Assembly (NCBI RefSeq): GCF_045038035.1
Contig: NZ_CP173427.1
Location: 1,178,001 to 1,242,000 of the forward strand
Source: Paenibacillus_F chitinolyticus_A
Lineage (GTDB): Bacteria; Bacillota; Bacilli; Paenibacillales; NBRC-103111
DNA: 64,000 bases
Direction of reading: 5' to 3'
In this document: positions 8,672 to 17,570 of the stretch, in pieces
Position numbering within the stretch: the first letter of the stretch is position 1
Layout of the letters: each line of letters opens with the position of its first letter
Notes under the pieces: generated by a model
The model's database searches: none
What the model was told of the DNA's origin: nothing
Seen by the model: the letters and a program-made list of their open reading frames with translations, nothing else
Position numbers and translations under genes: made by a program

Positions 8672-10436
8672 TTCAAAAGTAATTGTCGTCGGCGGCGGTT
8701 TGGCCGGTCTGATGGCAACCATTAAGGCAGCGGAAGCGGGTGTGCCTGTACAGCTTTTCTCCCTGGTTCCTGTAAAACGTTCCCACTCCGTGTGCGCCCA
8801 AGGCGGCATCAACGGAGCTGTTAATACGAAAGGCGAAGGCGACTCCACTTGGGAGCACTTTGACGATACGGTATACGGAGGCGACTTCCTCGCCAACCAA
8901 CCGCCGGTTAAGGCGATGTGCGACGCGGCTCCCGGCATTATCCACTTGATGGACCGGATGGGCGTTATGTTCAACCGGACACCGGAAGGCCTTCTGGATT
9001 TCCGCCGTTTCGGCGGCACGAAATACCACCGTACGGCATTTGCCGGCGCTACGACAGGCCAGCAGCTGCTGTACGCGCTCGACGAGCAGGTCCGCCGTTT
9101 CGAAACAGCGGGACTCGTAACGAAGTTCGAGCACTGGGAATTCCTCGGCGCGGTCATCGACGACGACGGCGTTTGCCGCGGGATTGCCGCCCAGGATCTG
9201 CGCAACATGGAAGTGCAGACCTTCTCTTCCGATGCCGTCATCATGGCGACCGGCGGTCCCGGCATCATTTTCGGTAAAACAACGAACTCCGTTATCAACA
9301 CCGGTACGGCAGCAAGCGCCGTGTACCAGCAGGGCGTTTACTACGCGAACGGCGAGTTCATCCAGATTCACCCGACCGCGATTCCGGGCGACGATAAGCT
9401 TCGCCTGATGTCCGAATCCGCGCGTGGTGAAGGCGGACGCGTATGGACGTATAAAGACGGCAAGCCTTGGTACTTCCTTGAAGAGAAATACCCGGCCTAC
9501 GGAAACCTGGTTCCGCGTGATATCGCGACCCGTGAAATTTTCCACGTTTGTAACGACCTGAAGCTCGGCATCAACGGCGAGAACATGGTTTACCTGGATC
9601 TGTCCCACAAAGATCCGAAAGAACTGGACGTTAAACTGGGCGGTATCATCGAAATTTACGAGAAATTCACAGGCGACGACCCGCGGAAACTTCCGATGAA
9701 GATTTTCCCTGCGGTTCACTATTCGATGGGCGGCATCTGGGTCGATTACAACCAAATGACGAACATTCCGGGCTTGTTCGCCGCAGGCGAGTGCGATTAC
9801 TCCGTTCACGGTGCGAATCGTCTCGGCGCGAACTCCCTCGTATCCGCTATTTTCGGCGGTATGGTAGCGGGTCCTAAAGCAATCGAATATATCCAAGGCC
9901 TCGACAAGCACGTGGAAGATATGTCCACCGCCATGTTCGACCGCGAGAAGCAGAAGCATACCGATCGTTACGAAAGCCTGCTTAAAATGGACGGCAAGGA
10001 AAATGCTTATGTCATCCACAAAGAGCTCGGCGAGCTGATGACTTCGAACATGACTGTCGTGCGCTACAACAAAAATCTTGAAGAGACGATCGTCAAGATT
10101 AAAGAATATAAAGAACGTTTCCAGAATATCAACATGACGGATACGGCCCGCTGGAATAACCAGGGTGTCGCCTTCACAAGACAGCTGTGGAACATGCTCG
10201 AACTATCCGAAGCGATGACACTGGGAGCACTTCTGCGTAACGAGAGCCGCGGCGCTCACTACAAGCCCGAGTTCCCGGAACGCGATGACGATAACTTCCT
10301 GAAGACCACCAAAGCCAAGTGGACTCCTGAAGGTCCGGTTATCGAATACGAGGACGTAGACGTATCGCTTATCGCACCGCGTAAGCGCGATTACACTACG
10401 GACAAGAAGAAGAAAGAGAAAGAGGGAGGGCATTGA
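8664..10436 (+). CDS. sdhA: Succinate dehydrogenase flavoprotein subunit
   Basis: 590-residue catalytic subunit that oxidises succinate to fumarate. An N-terminal FAD-binding Rossmann fold (VVGGGLAGLMA, about residues 7-17) is followed by the covalent flavin attachment His in the RSHSVCAQGGINGA block. The dicarboxylate site includes HPTAI, SARGEGGR and the RLGANSL segment. Length and motif order match Bacillus SdhA. The ATG overlaps the end of sdhC and has a GGAGGGG ribosome binding site. The C-terminus ends in a Lys/Glu-rich tail. Confidence 0.97.
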   Translation: MANSKVIVVGGGLAGLMATIKAAEAGVPVQLFSLVPVKRSHSVCAQGGINGAVNTKGEGDSTWEHFDDTVYGGDFLANQPPVKAMCDAAPGIIHLMDRMGVMFNRTPEGLLDFRRFGGTKYHRTAFAGATTGQQLLYALDEQVRRFETAGLVTKFEHWEFLGAVIDDDGVCRGIAAQDLRNMEVQTFSSDAVIMATGGPGIIFGKTTNSVINTGTAASAVYQQGVYYANGEFIQIHPTAIPGDDKLRLMSESARGEGGRVWTYKDGKPWYFLEEKYPAYGNLVPRDIATREIFHVCNDLKLGINGENMVYLDLSHKDPKELDVKLGGIIEIYEKFTGDDPRKLPMKIFPAVHYSMGGIWVDYNQMTNIPGLFAAGECDYSVHGANRLGANSLVSAIFGGMVAGPKAIEYIQGLDKHVEDMSTAMFDREKQKHTDRYESLLKMDGKENAYVIHKELGELMTSNMTVVRYNKNLEETIVKIKEYKERFQNINMTDTARWNNQGVAFTRQLWNMLELSEAMTLGALLRNESRGAHYKPEFPERDDDNFLKTTKAKWTPEGPVIEYEDVDVSLIAPRKRDYTTDKKKKEKEGGH

Positions 10437-10438
10437 TC

Positions 10439-11209
10439 ATGGCCGAAGCGCAAACAGCAGTACCAAGCAAAACGGTCAAGTTTATCGTCACCCGTCAAGA
10501 CAGCCCGGAATCGGCTCCTTACAAAGAGGAGTTTGAAATCCCGTACCGTCCGAATATGAACGTGATCAGCGCACTGATGGAAGTTCAGCGCAATCCGAAA
10601 AAATCGGACGGCGGCGAAACGACTCCGGTTTGCTGGGAGTCCAACTGTCTCGAGGAAGTATGCGGCGCCTGCTCCATGGTCATCAACGGCAAAGCGCGCC
10701 AAGCGTGCGCTGCCTTGATCGACAAGCTGGAACAGCCGATCCGCGTAGAACCGATGCGTACGTTCCCGGTCGTAAGAGACCTGGTTATCGACCGCACCCG
10801 GATGTTCAACGCCCTCAAGAAAGTGAAAGCGTGGATTCCGATCGACGGTACGTACGATCTGGGTCCGGGACCGCGTATGGCGGAATCGAAGCGTCAATGG
10901 GCTTACGAGCTTTCCAAGTGCATGACGTGCGGCGTATGTCTGGAAGTTTGCCCGAACGTAAACGAGAAGACAAGCTTCATCGGTCCTGCCGCGGTTTCGC
11001 AAGTCCGTCTGTTCAACTCTCACCCTACAGGTGAAATGAACAAGGACGAGCGTCTCGATACGCTGATGGAAGACGGAGGCATCGAGGGCTGCGGTAACTC
11101 GCAGAACTGCGTGCGTTCTTGTCCGAAAGGCATTCCGCTCACGACTTCCATCGCAGAAATGAACAAGGACACCACGAAACGTCTGTTCAAAAAATGGTTG
11201 GGCATGTAA
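10439..11209 (+). CDS. sdhB: Succinate dehydrogenase iron-sulfur subunit
   Basis: 256-residue electron-transfer subunit with all three cluster-binding sets: the N-terminal plant-type [2Fe-2S] cysteines (CWESNCLEEVCGACS plus a later C), the [4Fe-4S] set CMTCGVCLEVCP, and the [3Fe-4S] set CGNSQNCVRSCPKG. It relays electrons from SdhA flavin to SdhC. The start is ATG at 10439, eight bases after GGGAGGG; TTG at 10433 would sit too near the site and overlap sdhA. It is the last gene of the sdhCAB operon. Confidence 0.97.
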   Translation: MAEAQTAVPSKTVKFIVTRQDSPESAPYKEEFEIPYRPNMNVISALMEVQRNPKKSDGGETTPVCWESNCLEEVCGACSMVINGKARQACAALIDKLEQPIRVEPMRTFPVVRDLVIDRTRMFNALKKVKAWIPIDGTYDLGPGPRMAESKRQWAYELSKCMTCGVCLEVCPNVNEKTSFIGPAAVSQVRLFNSHPTGEMNKDERLDTLMEDGGIEGCGNSQNCVRSCPKGIPLTTSIAEMNKDTTKRLFKKWLGM

Positions 11210-11241
11210 GCACGCCAACCTGGCATATTATGAAGTATACG

Positions 11242-11282
11242 GCACTTCCGCGCAGCTTTTCCCGCGCGGAAGTGCTTTTGTT
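11242..11282 (+). terminator. Terminator of sdhCAB
   Basis: CACTTCCGCGC and GCGCGGAAGTG form an 11-bp perfect stem with a loop of about 10 nt, followed by CTTTTGTT. Confidence 0.85.
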
Positions 11283-11363
11283 ATGAAAAGAAAACCTGCG
11301 GCATGCTAATGAAATAAAGCGTTCCACGACGTTTAGTTCGGCAAGAAAGAAGGGGATCCCATC

Positions 11364-12248
11364 ATGTGGAAAGCGATTATTCTTGTATTCCTGGGAGCAT
11401 GCAGTTACGGGATGCTCTCTACGTTCGTTAAATTCGCGTATGACGCGGGTTTCGAGCCGGGTGAGGTAGTAGGCGCCCAGAACTTGTTCGGCACGCTGAT
11501 CTCGCTCGTGCTCGTTCTGACGCTCTCCCGCCATAAAATGAGGCCGGGGCAATGGGTGCCGCTGCTTATGGTGGGGCTGACAACCGGTTCGACCGGCATT
11601 TTATATTACAATTCCCTGCAGACGGTTCCGGCCTCCATCGCCATCGTGCTGCTGTTCCAGTTCACGTGGATCGGCGTCATTCTGGAAGCGGTGCTGGAAC
11701 GCAAAAGACCAAGCCGCGCGAAGGCGGTCTCCCTCGTGCTGCTATTGATCGGAACGGGGCTGGCATCCGGCGTGGCCGATCTCGGCTCCATCGATTTACC
11801 GGTAGTCGGAGTAGTGCTTGGCCTGCTGTCCGCCGTGACCTACACCGGTTTTATTTATTTCAGCGGCAAGGTGAGCACGGGAGTGCCGGCCATCAACCGG
11901 ACTTTGATGATGAATATGGGAGGACTTCTTCTCGTATTCGTTTATCATACGCCGAGTTTTATATGGAACGGCGCGCTGGGAGAGGGACTCTGGAAATATG
12001 CGCTGCTCGTCGGAGTGTTCGGGGTCGTGATTCCGACGGTATGCTTTAACTACGGCATGCCGAAGCTGGGGACCGGTCTGGGTTCCATCCTGGGTGCTGC
12101 CGAGCTGCCCGTAGCCGTCGTGCTGTCGGCGGCGGTGCTTCGGGAAAGCGTGTCATTGGTGCAGTGGGCGGGCGTTCTGCTCATCCTTTTCGGAATCGCA
12201 TATCCTCATCTGCGGAGAGGAAAAGCAGGGCAGCCCAAACCAGCCTGA
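11364..12248 (+). CDS. EamA-family (DMT) transporter
   Basis: 294-residue membrane protein with ten predicted segments arranged as two EamA repeats (about residues 5-140 and 150-285), the classical drug/metabolite transporter layout. Such proteins export or import amino acids, nucleosides or other small molecules; the substrate cannot be told from sequence. The start at 11364 follows AAGAAAGAAGGGG. It stands alone between terminators. Confidence 0.88.
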   Translation: MWKAIILVFLGACSYGMLSTFVKFAYDAGFEPGEVVGAQNLFGTLISLVLVLTLSRHKMRPGQWVPLLMVGLTTGSTGILYYNSLQTVPASIAIVLLFQFTWIGVILEAVLERKRPSRAKAVSLVLLLIGTGLASGVADLGSIDLPVVGVVLGLLSAVTYTGFIYFSGKVSTGVPAINRTLMMNMGGLLLVFVYHTPSFIWNGALGEGLWKYALLVGVFGVVIPTVCFNYGMPKLGTGLGSILGAAELPVAVVLSAAVLRESVSLVQWAGVLLILFGIAYPHLRRGKAGQPKPA

Positions 12249-12290
12249 TCTAGACCCGCAGCGGATTGCTTTACGTTGGAAAACATATAA

Positions 12291-12324
12291 AGAGCCGGAA
12301 CGCGTCAGCGCTTCGGCTCTTTTC
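12291..12324 (+). terminator. Terminator of the EamA transporter gene
   Basis: AGAGCCGGAACGC pairs imperfectly with GCGCTTCGGCTCT and is followed by TTTTCGT. Confidence 0.7.
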
Positions 12325-12465
12325 GTATGCAAGGATGGCCCTTTAACTTAAAGAGAGAGGTTTGGGGCTTGGAAGTCTTACGAAAAAATCATCATTTCAC
12401 GGCAGCCGCTCCAGTAGCTGCAACTATTGCATCCGCTGCCTACGGTTTCGGCCCGTATCCGCGGA

Positions 12466-13464
12466 CTACAGGTCGTTCGTCAGCACGACCTTGCCGATCG
12501 CGCCGCCCGACTCCAGGCGGCGGTGAGCACCCGCCGCGTCGCGGAACGTAAACCGCTGCTCGTCCAGCAGCGGGCGCAGATGCCCTTCGTCGGCCAGGCG
12601 CGCAAGACGCTCCAGCGTCTCGCCCTGATGCTTGCGGCCGACGCCGGTCAGAAGCGGCAGCACGGTGAACACCACGTGCAGCGTCAACCCCTTCGCATGA
12701 AGCGGGCTGAGATCATGCGTGGAGCGGGCGGCGATGGCGACGACATGCCCGCCTGTGCGCGCGGCGGCGAACGAACGGTCGAGGTTGTCCTTCCCGACCG
12801 TGTCGAACACGACGCCGAAGCCCTGGCCGCCGGCCGAGCATCTGCGGACGTAATCTTCTACCGGTTCCGTCCGGTAGTTGATGACGCCGTCCGCGCCCAG
12901 CCGCGAAGCGATGTCCAGCTTCGCGTCGGAGGATGCCGTCGCGAAGACGTCGGCGCCGCCCCATTTCGCGAGCTGGATCGCGATGTGGCCGACGCCGCCC
13001 GCGGCGGCATGCACGAGCACCTGCTGGCCGGGCTGAAGCCGCGCCCGGTCGAACAGGCCCTGCCAGGCGGTAAGCGCCACGACAGGCAGGGCCGCCGCCT
13101 CGCTCATCGTGAGCGAGGCGGGCTTGCGGGCGATGAGCTCCGCATCGGCCAGCATGTATTCGGCGAGTGCGCCGCCGAAGCCCTTGAAGCCGCCGGCCAA
13201 GCCGTACACTTCGTCGCCGGGCCGGAACTTCGTCACGCCTTCGCCCACGGCTTCGACGGTGCCCGCTACATCGCCGTGCAGGACCGCGGGAGCGGGCGGA
13301 GCGAGATTCGGCATCAGGCCCTGCCGGATCCGCGCGTCGATCGGATTCACGCTGCTGGCGGCGACGCGGATGAGCACGTGTCCGGGCCGGACGGCCGGGG
13401 TCGGAATTTCTCCGACGGAGAACGATTCCGGCGCGCCGAATGTTTCGAGAAGAACTGCTTTCAT
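12466..13464 (-). CDS. Zinc-type alcohol dehydrogenase/quinone oxidoreductase family protein
   Basis: 332-residue medium-chain dehydrogenase/reductase. An N-terminal GroES-like domain (about residues 1-120, with LHGDVAGTVEAVG) precedes a Rossmann domain with the NADPH-binding AAAGGVGHIAIQLA motif (about residues 150-163). The catalytic-zinc Cys of true alcohol dehydrogenases is absent, which points to an NADPH-dependent quinone or enone reductase. The start is ATG at 13464 (MKAVLLETFG) after GGAGGTG; the frame open to 13611 adds 49 non-homologous residues. The gene is notably GC-rich, which produces long shadow frames on the opposite strand. Confidence 0.9.
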   Translation of the reverse strand: MKAVLLETFGAPESFSVGEIPTPAVRPGHVLIRVAASSVNPIDARIRQGLMPNLAPPAPAVLHGDVAGTVEAVGEGVTKFRPGDEVYGLAGGFKGFGGALAEYMLADAELIARKPASLTMSEAAALPVVALTAWQGLFDRARLQPGQQVLVHAAAGGVGHIAIQLAKWGGADVFATASSDAKLDIASRLGADGVINYRTEPVEDYVRRCSAGGQGFGVVFDTVGKDNLDRSFAAARTGGHVVAIAARSTHDLSPLHAKGLTLHVVFTVLPLLTGVGRKHQGETLERLARLADEGHLRPLLDEQRFTFRDAAGAHRRLESGGAIGKVVLTNDL

Positions 13465-13551
13465 GGGAAGCACCTCCGGTAGGTTGGCTGGTATGGGTAC
13501 GTTAGATCCATTATAAAACACCCGGCATAAGAATGGTACAAGCCCGGCTAA

Positions 13552-13593
13552 AGTGAAAAACACCGGACCCCTTGCAGGGGATTCCGGTGTTTG
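13552..13593 (-). terminator. Terminator between the CDF gene and the oxidoreductase gene
   Basis: On the minus strand, ACACCGGAATCCCC pairs with GGGGTCCGGTGT and is followed by TTTTTC. It ends transcription of the CDF gene before the oxidoreductase. Confidence 0.8.
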
Positions 13594-13607
13594 CGCGCCA
13601 TGTCGTC

Positions 13608-14588
13608 TCACGTCATGGCTTGTTTTTGAACGGGAGCCAGAGAATCTTCCTGATGCTTCTCTTCCCGGTGTTTCAGAAATTCCCGGCCGTATTCCCCGTG
13701 AGGGTGAATGCCCGCATGCTCCATCTGAATGGTGGAATGCGTGATGCCGTATTTTTCCTTCAGCGTTTCGTTAATGGCGAGGATAATGCAGAACGGCTGG
13801 ATTTTGTCGTCGATAAAAACGTGCGCGGTCAGAGAGTAATGATCCGTCGAGATCGCCCAAAGGTGCATCTCATGCACATCTTCGACCCCTTCGACATTGC
13901 CGATATCGCGGCGGATTTCCTCCAGATTGAACTTGGCGGGAACGGATTCCATCAGAATGAGGAAAGATTCCTTAATGATCCGGCTGCCTCCGATGAAAAT
14001 AATGCAGCTGATTACGATACTGATCAAAGGATCAAACCACAGCATTCCCGTAAAATAAATGATCACCGCCGAAATAATAACCCCTACGGAACTGAGCAGG
14101 TCTCCGATAAAATGCCACAGGGCGCTCTGGACATTGAGATTCTCCTCTTCTTCCATACTGCGGTGCAGGACCAGGGTGAGCACGAGATTGACCACTAATC
14201 CGATGGAGGAGATGATGAGCATAAGTTTGAAATCAATGTCCTGCGGCTCGTAAAACCGCTTGATTCCCTCGATAAGGATTCCGATGGCGATCACGGCCAA
14301 CGCAAGCCCGTTAAGGAAGGAGGCAATGATTTCGAACCGCAGAAAGCCGAAGGTATAGCGGCTGTTAGGTTTCCGCGAGGCCAGGTAAATGGCGGTCATG
14401 CTGAGTCCGAGCGCGATGACGTCTGAGATCATATGCGCGGAATCCGAGAGCAGGGCGAGGGAGTTCGACATAATCCCCCCGACAACTTCAACAATGGTGA
14501 AAAATAAGGTGAGGAGAAGGGTAATCCAAAGCGTACGCTTGGACGTGGATTGTTCCTTTACATGGTCAAGATGGTGAAAATCGGTCAT
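13608..14588 (-). CDS. Cation diffusion facilitator family metal exporter (CzcD/ZitB-like)
   Basis: 326-residue CDF transporter with six membrane segments and a C-terminal cytosolic ferredoxin-like domain (about residues 210-290). The two metal-binding motifs of the membrane site are intact: SDSAHMISD in segment 2 and HFIGD in segment 5, the His-Asp/His-Asp pattern of Zn/Co/Cd exporters. His-rich stretches at the N-terminus (DFHHLDH) and near the C-terminus (HAGIHPHGEYG) may bind metal. It exports Zn2+ or a similar divalent ion in exchange for protons. The ribosome binding site is weak (AGGT). Confidence 0.92.
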   Translation of the reverse strand: MTDFHHLDHVKEQSTSKRTLWITLLLTLFFTIVEVVGGIMSNSLALLSDSAHMISDVIALGLSMTAIYLASRKPNSRYTFGFLRFEIIASFLNGLALAVIAIGILIEGIKRFYEPQDIDFKLMLIISSIGLVVNLVLTLVLHRSMEEEENLNVQSALWHFIGDLLSSVGVIISAVIIYFTGMLWFDPLISIVISCIIFIGGSRIIKESFLILMESVPAKFNLEEIRRDIGNVEGVEDVHEMHLWAISTDHYSLTAHVFIDDKIQPFCIILAINETLKEKYGITHSTIQMEHAGIHPHGEYGREFLKHREEKHQEDSLAPVQKQAMT

Positions 14589-14827
14589 GGCTTGTACCTG
14601 CTTTCCGGCTTTTTTTATATGGATGAACGGACGATAGTAGACTCTTCACCAGGTTGTTCTGTTGGAATTATACGTCACGTCCCGGAATCCTGCAACGGCT
14701 GTTCTATGAAATAGGCAAAAGCGGGTTTTTCATAGGCGAATGCTGCCGAAACCGGGGAAGTTGCCGTCGGAATATAAGAGAACGCTTTCAATTTTGTTAC
14801 ATAAATGAAATAATTCTGTTACGTTCC

Positions 14828-14852
14828 TATAATGTAAGGGAGGTATTATAAT
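14828..14852 (+). promoter_or_regulatory. Two TATAAT hexamers ahead of a terminator, no gene between
   Basis: TATAAT occurs at 14828-14833 and again at 14847-14852, each without a good -35 element. Both lie within 65 bases of a strong terminator at 14888. Any transcript would be a short non-coding RNA or leader. Confidence 0.35.
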
Positions 14853-14887
14853 AACCAAGACCCCCTTTTTAATATACAACGTTTCAG

Positions 14888-14921
14888 GCTTACCCCGTTG
14901 GTAAGCCTGCTTTTTTTTGTC
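14888..14921 (+). terminator. Strong terminator with no coding gene upstream
   Basis: CAGGCTTACC and GGTAAGCCTG form a 10-bp perfect stem with a short loop, followed by eight Ts. The nearest upstream plus-strand gene ends far away and the flanking CDF gene points left, so what it terminates is unclear. Confidence 0.8.
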
Positions 14922-14970
14922 TGGAGACTTGCCGCGTATGCCGCGTAGTATCCGGAAGCCGCAATATGAG

Positions 14971-15017
14971 CACGCTGCATTCTATTGGGATGTATCTGAA
15001 CTTGCAGCGTTTTTTTT
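14971..15017 (+). terminator. Second terminator upstream of the Q-rich gene
   Basis: ACGCTGCA and TGCAGCGT pair perfectly across a loop of about 30 nt, followed by eight Ts. It lies 85 bases before the gene at 15101 and could be an attenuator or the end of a small RNA. Confidence 0.7.
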
Positions 15018-15100
15018 CTGTATGATCTCCGGTAGGGAGGAGAAACTATTCCAGGCATCCAAGCAGGTGCCCAAACTACGTTTACCGGAGGGACTACACG

Positions 15101-15418
15101 ATGTATAACAACTACAATCAACAGCTGCAGCACTGTCAGCAGACGGTTCAACAGCTTATCCAGCAAACTCAGCAGGCAAGTGCCGTATACCAGCAGCTGC
15201 TTCAGCAGGAGCAGCAGAACGCGCAGCAGCTGGAACAGCTCGCTCAAAGAGAGCGTCAAGCCAGCCAGATTATTCAAACCGCTCTTCAAGGCCACAGCCG
15301 TGCCGTCCAACAAATGCAGCACGTGTCCCAAATTTGCGGGCAGCTGGAGCAATCTTTCAACAATTCCGCTATCTACTCCCAGCAAAATAACAATACCGCC
15401 AACTACCGCTTCCAGTAA
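15101..15418 (+). CDS. Glutamine-rich small protein (105 aa), function unknown
   Basis: 105 residues, over a quarter Gln, with a heptad-like pattern suggesting one long coiled coil; it ends in an Asn-rich tail (NNSAIYSQQNNNTANYRF). There is no signal peptide or membrane segment, and one Cys sits near each end. GGAGGG precedes the ATG at good distance. Short Q/N-rich coiled-coil proteins are often spore-associated in Paenibacillus and Bacillus, but I cannot assign a family. The 224-codon frame on the opposite strand is a shadow produced by CAG repeats. Confidence 0.75.
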   Translation: MYNNYNQQLQHCQQTVQQLIQQTQQASAVYQQLLQQEQQNAQQLEQLAQRERQASQIIQTALQGHSRAVQQMQHVSQICGQLEQSFNNSAIYSQQNNNTANYRFQ

Positions 15419-15548
15419 GTTTCGTGCTTGCCGGTTACGCTTCAAAAGCAGATCGCACAGGCCCTGCATCCTCCGGAGTCGGGTTGCACAGCTTCGGTTA
15501 AGGCTAGAATGCTCGGGCAATCAAGTACTCTCTGCCCGGAAACGAAAG

Positions 15549-15580
15549 AAAACCGGCCGTTTGACGGCCGGTTTCTTTTG
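15549..15580. terminator. Bidirectional terminator between convergent genes
   Basis: AGAAAACCGGCCGT and ACGGCCGGTTTCT form a long stem with a TTTT tail on the plus strand and TTTTCTTTCG on the minus strand. It separates the Q-rich gene from the PHP phosphatase. Confidence 0.85.
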
Positions 15581-15599
15581 CTTTTATGAACGGGGGGAA

Positions 15600-16406
15600 T
15601 TACAGGGTAACGAGAACCCGCTCTTTGTTGCGGAAAAAACACCATTCTTTAAACCCGATTTCTTTCAGCCGCTTGCTTACGAGTTCGAAGTCGTCGCCAA
15701 CACGCTGGGGAACATGAGCATCTGAGCCGAAAGTGACTTTAACCCCGTAATGGAGGGCGCGCTCCAGAATAAGATCGGACGGATACCACCCGCCTACGGT
15801 TTTGGTTTTGCCGGAAGTGTTGATCTCGATCGCCACATCCTCATCCGCGATGACTTTCAGGGTTTCGTCCACTTTGGGAGTCGGAATGTCCGAGAAAGCG
15901 GGATAGAATCCTTTCATCGCGTCGATATGACCCAGTATCTGAAACAATCCGGCTCTTGCCGATTGCTGGATCAGATCGTAGTAGGTCTCTTTATGGAGGA
16001 TGTGCTGTGCGTCGTCGAGCCCTTTCCACCGGTTCTTGTTAAAAATACTGACGCCGCCGGACAGGTGGACCGAACCTATAATATAGTCGAACGGGAATTT
16101 CTCATACATGGAACGGTACAGGTCCAGATGCTCCGGGAAAAAGTCGGATTCGACGCCCAGCAGCACTTCGATTTTGCCCGCATATTCCTTCTTCAGGCCG
16201 AGCACTTCTTCCACATAGGCGGCGAAGGCGCTCTTAGCCATGGCGATTCCGGGAAACAACTGGTCCTGCTCGCTGTAAAAATAAGGGGAATGATCCGAAA
16301 TGCCGATCACGGACAAGCCCGCTTCCACCGCCACGTCTACGTAGTGACGGATGGTTCCCGTTGCATGCCCGCATCTTTCATTGTGCGTATGAAGATCGAA
16401 TTTCAT
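15600..16406 (-). CDS. hisJ: PHP-family histidinol-phosphatase
   Basis: 268-residue PHP phosphoesterase that dephosphorylates L-histidinol phosphate in histidine biosynthesis. All PHP metal-ligand motifs appear in order: DLHTHNERCGHA (N-terminus), GISDHSPY, the GVESDFFP Glu, GSVHL, the GHIDAMK His and the C-terminal FGSDAHVP. Length and order match the HisJ type rather than the DNA-polymerase PHP domain. It lies 12 bases after a LysR gene in the same direction and probably shares its transcript; no other his genes are in the window. Confidence 0.88.
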   Translation of the reverse strand: MKFDLHTHNERCGHATGTIRHYVDVAVEAGLSVIGISDHSPYFYSEQDQLFPGIAMAKSAFAAYVEEVLGLKKEYAGKIEVLLGVESDFFPEHLDLYRSMYEKFPFDYIIGSVHLSGGVSIFNKNRWKGLDDAQHILHKETYYDLIQQSARAGLFQILGHIDAMKGFYPAFSDIPTPKVDETLKVIADEDVAIEINTSGKTKTVGGWYPSDLILERALHYGVKVTFGSDAHVPQRVGDDFELVSKRLKEIGFKEWCFFRNKERVLVTL

Positions 16407-16418
16407 AAGTTAGCCCTC

Positions 16419-17321
16419 CTATTCGGAACCGAGAAATTGGGTTTCCGGCATTCCTTTCAAATCCTGCAGGAACTGGTGCATCGCGGAATTGAGGTAGCGG
16501 CCGGATTTGTAGACAACGCCGACGGGATGAGTAATATCTAACTCGTCTACTTTCAGCATTTTCAGCGTACCGTGGTCGAGATCGTTGACGACAGACAACT
16601 TCGAGATGATGGCGGCGCCGAGATTCAGCTCGACCATCCGTTTGACTTCTTCGCTGCTTGACAGCTCCATCACGATTTGCGGGTTGATATCGTACGTTTT
16701 GAACACCTGATCGACGAACCGGCGTCCCGCCGTTTCCGGCGACAGCATGATAAAGGGCAGATTGCGCAGCTTCTCGATGGAAATATGAGAGTACCGGCTT
16801 AGCGGATGACTGGTGGATACGATGAGTTCGAACGTGTCGTAGTACAGGACGGAAGCTTCCAGAGACGGATACTTTTCGTAGAGATACGAAATGCCGATAT
16901 CTACACTGCCGTTGTCGACACTGGCCATAATTTGCGAAGAGGTCATGGAATGAATGGTGGTTTTGATTAAAGGGAACTGGTCCTGAAAATAAAACAGCAC
17001 CCGCGGTAAAATTTGCATGGCAATGGACGTGGTTGTCCCGATATGGATATGGCCCTGGGGAGTCTGGCTCAGATCGGCCAACCGCTGTTTCAAATCCTCG
17101 ACAGTGCGGAGGATTCTTTCCGCGTGCTCCAGGAACAGCTTGCCGCTGTCCGTCAGTGTCACAGGCTGGTTGCGGTCGATCAGAATCGTCCCGAACTCTT
17201 CTTCCAAGCTTCTAATCTGCGCAGACACGGCCGGCTGCGTCAGGTTGAGAAGTTCGCCTGCCTTACGGAAACTCATCGTCTTGGAAATCGTGATGAGCGT
17301 CTCCAATTGATTGAGATTCAT
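16419..17321 (-). CDS. LysR-family transcriptional regulator (CysL/YwfK-like)
   Basis: 300-residue LysR-type regulator with an N-terminal helix-turn-helix (RKAGELLNLTQPAVSAQI, about residues 19-36) and an effector-binding domain (about residues 90-295). The GHIHIGTTTSIAMQILP segment is typical of CysL/CbbR-like members. GGAGGG precedes the ATG. It lies directly upstream of the histidinol-phosphatase gene; the target genes cannot be inferred. Confidence 0.9.
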   Translation of the reverse strand: MNLNQLETLITISKTMSFRKAGELLNLTQPAVSAQIRSLEEEFGTILIDRNQPVTLTDSGKLFLEHAERILRTVEDLKQRLADLSQTPQGHIHIGTTTSIAMQILPRVLFYFQDQFPLIKTTIHSMTSSQIMASVDNGSVDIGISYLYEKYPSLEASVLYYDTFELIVSTSHPLSRYSHISIEKLRNLPFIMLSPETAGRRFVDQVFKTYDINPQIVMELSSSEEVKRMVELNLGAAIISKLSVVNDLDHGTLKMLKVDELDITHPVGVVYKSGRYLNSAMHQFLQDLKGMPETQFLGSE

Positions 17322-17477
17322 GGGCAGCCCTCCGATTATAAGTAAAATTTATCGAAACATATAACGAGATAACTTAATTTTCTTTTTATTATAAGGGATG
17401 GCCGGGGAGAGTTCAAATGATTGGATGTAAATAAATGACAATCGGGTATTGGAGGGACCATTTCGATCCCGGTTACA

Positions 17478-17528
17478 AAAAGAGGGGAGAAACGGGCCTC
17501 TTCTTCTAGGGGAGAGTACCCGTTTCTC
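17478..17528 (-). terminator. Terminator of the HAD phosphatase gene
   Basis: On the minus strand, GAGAAACGGG and CCCGTTTCTC form a 10-bp perfect stem with a long loop, followed by CCCTCTTTTT, about 45 bases beyond the stop codon. Confidence 0.65.
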
Positions 17529-17570
17529 TGTAAGAAGGGAATTGTCCGATTTCCAGGCTGCCGGGCCGGG

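Noticed and set aside
8673..10019. 448-codon minus-strand frame opposite sdhA
   Set aside because: sdhA is complete and unambiguous on the plus strand; the opposite frame has no family features.
12427..13482. 351-codon plus-strand frame opposite the quinone oxidoreductase
   Set aside because: Shadow of a very GC-rich gene; the minus-strand product has the full MDR layout.
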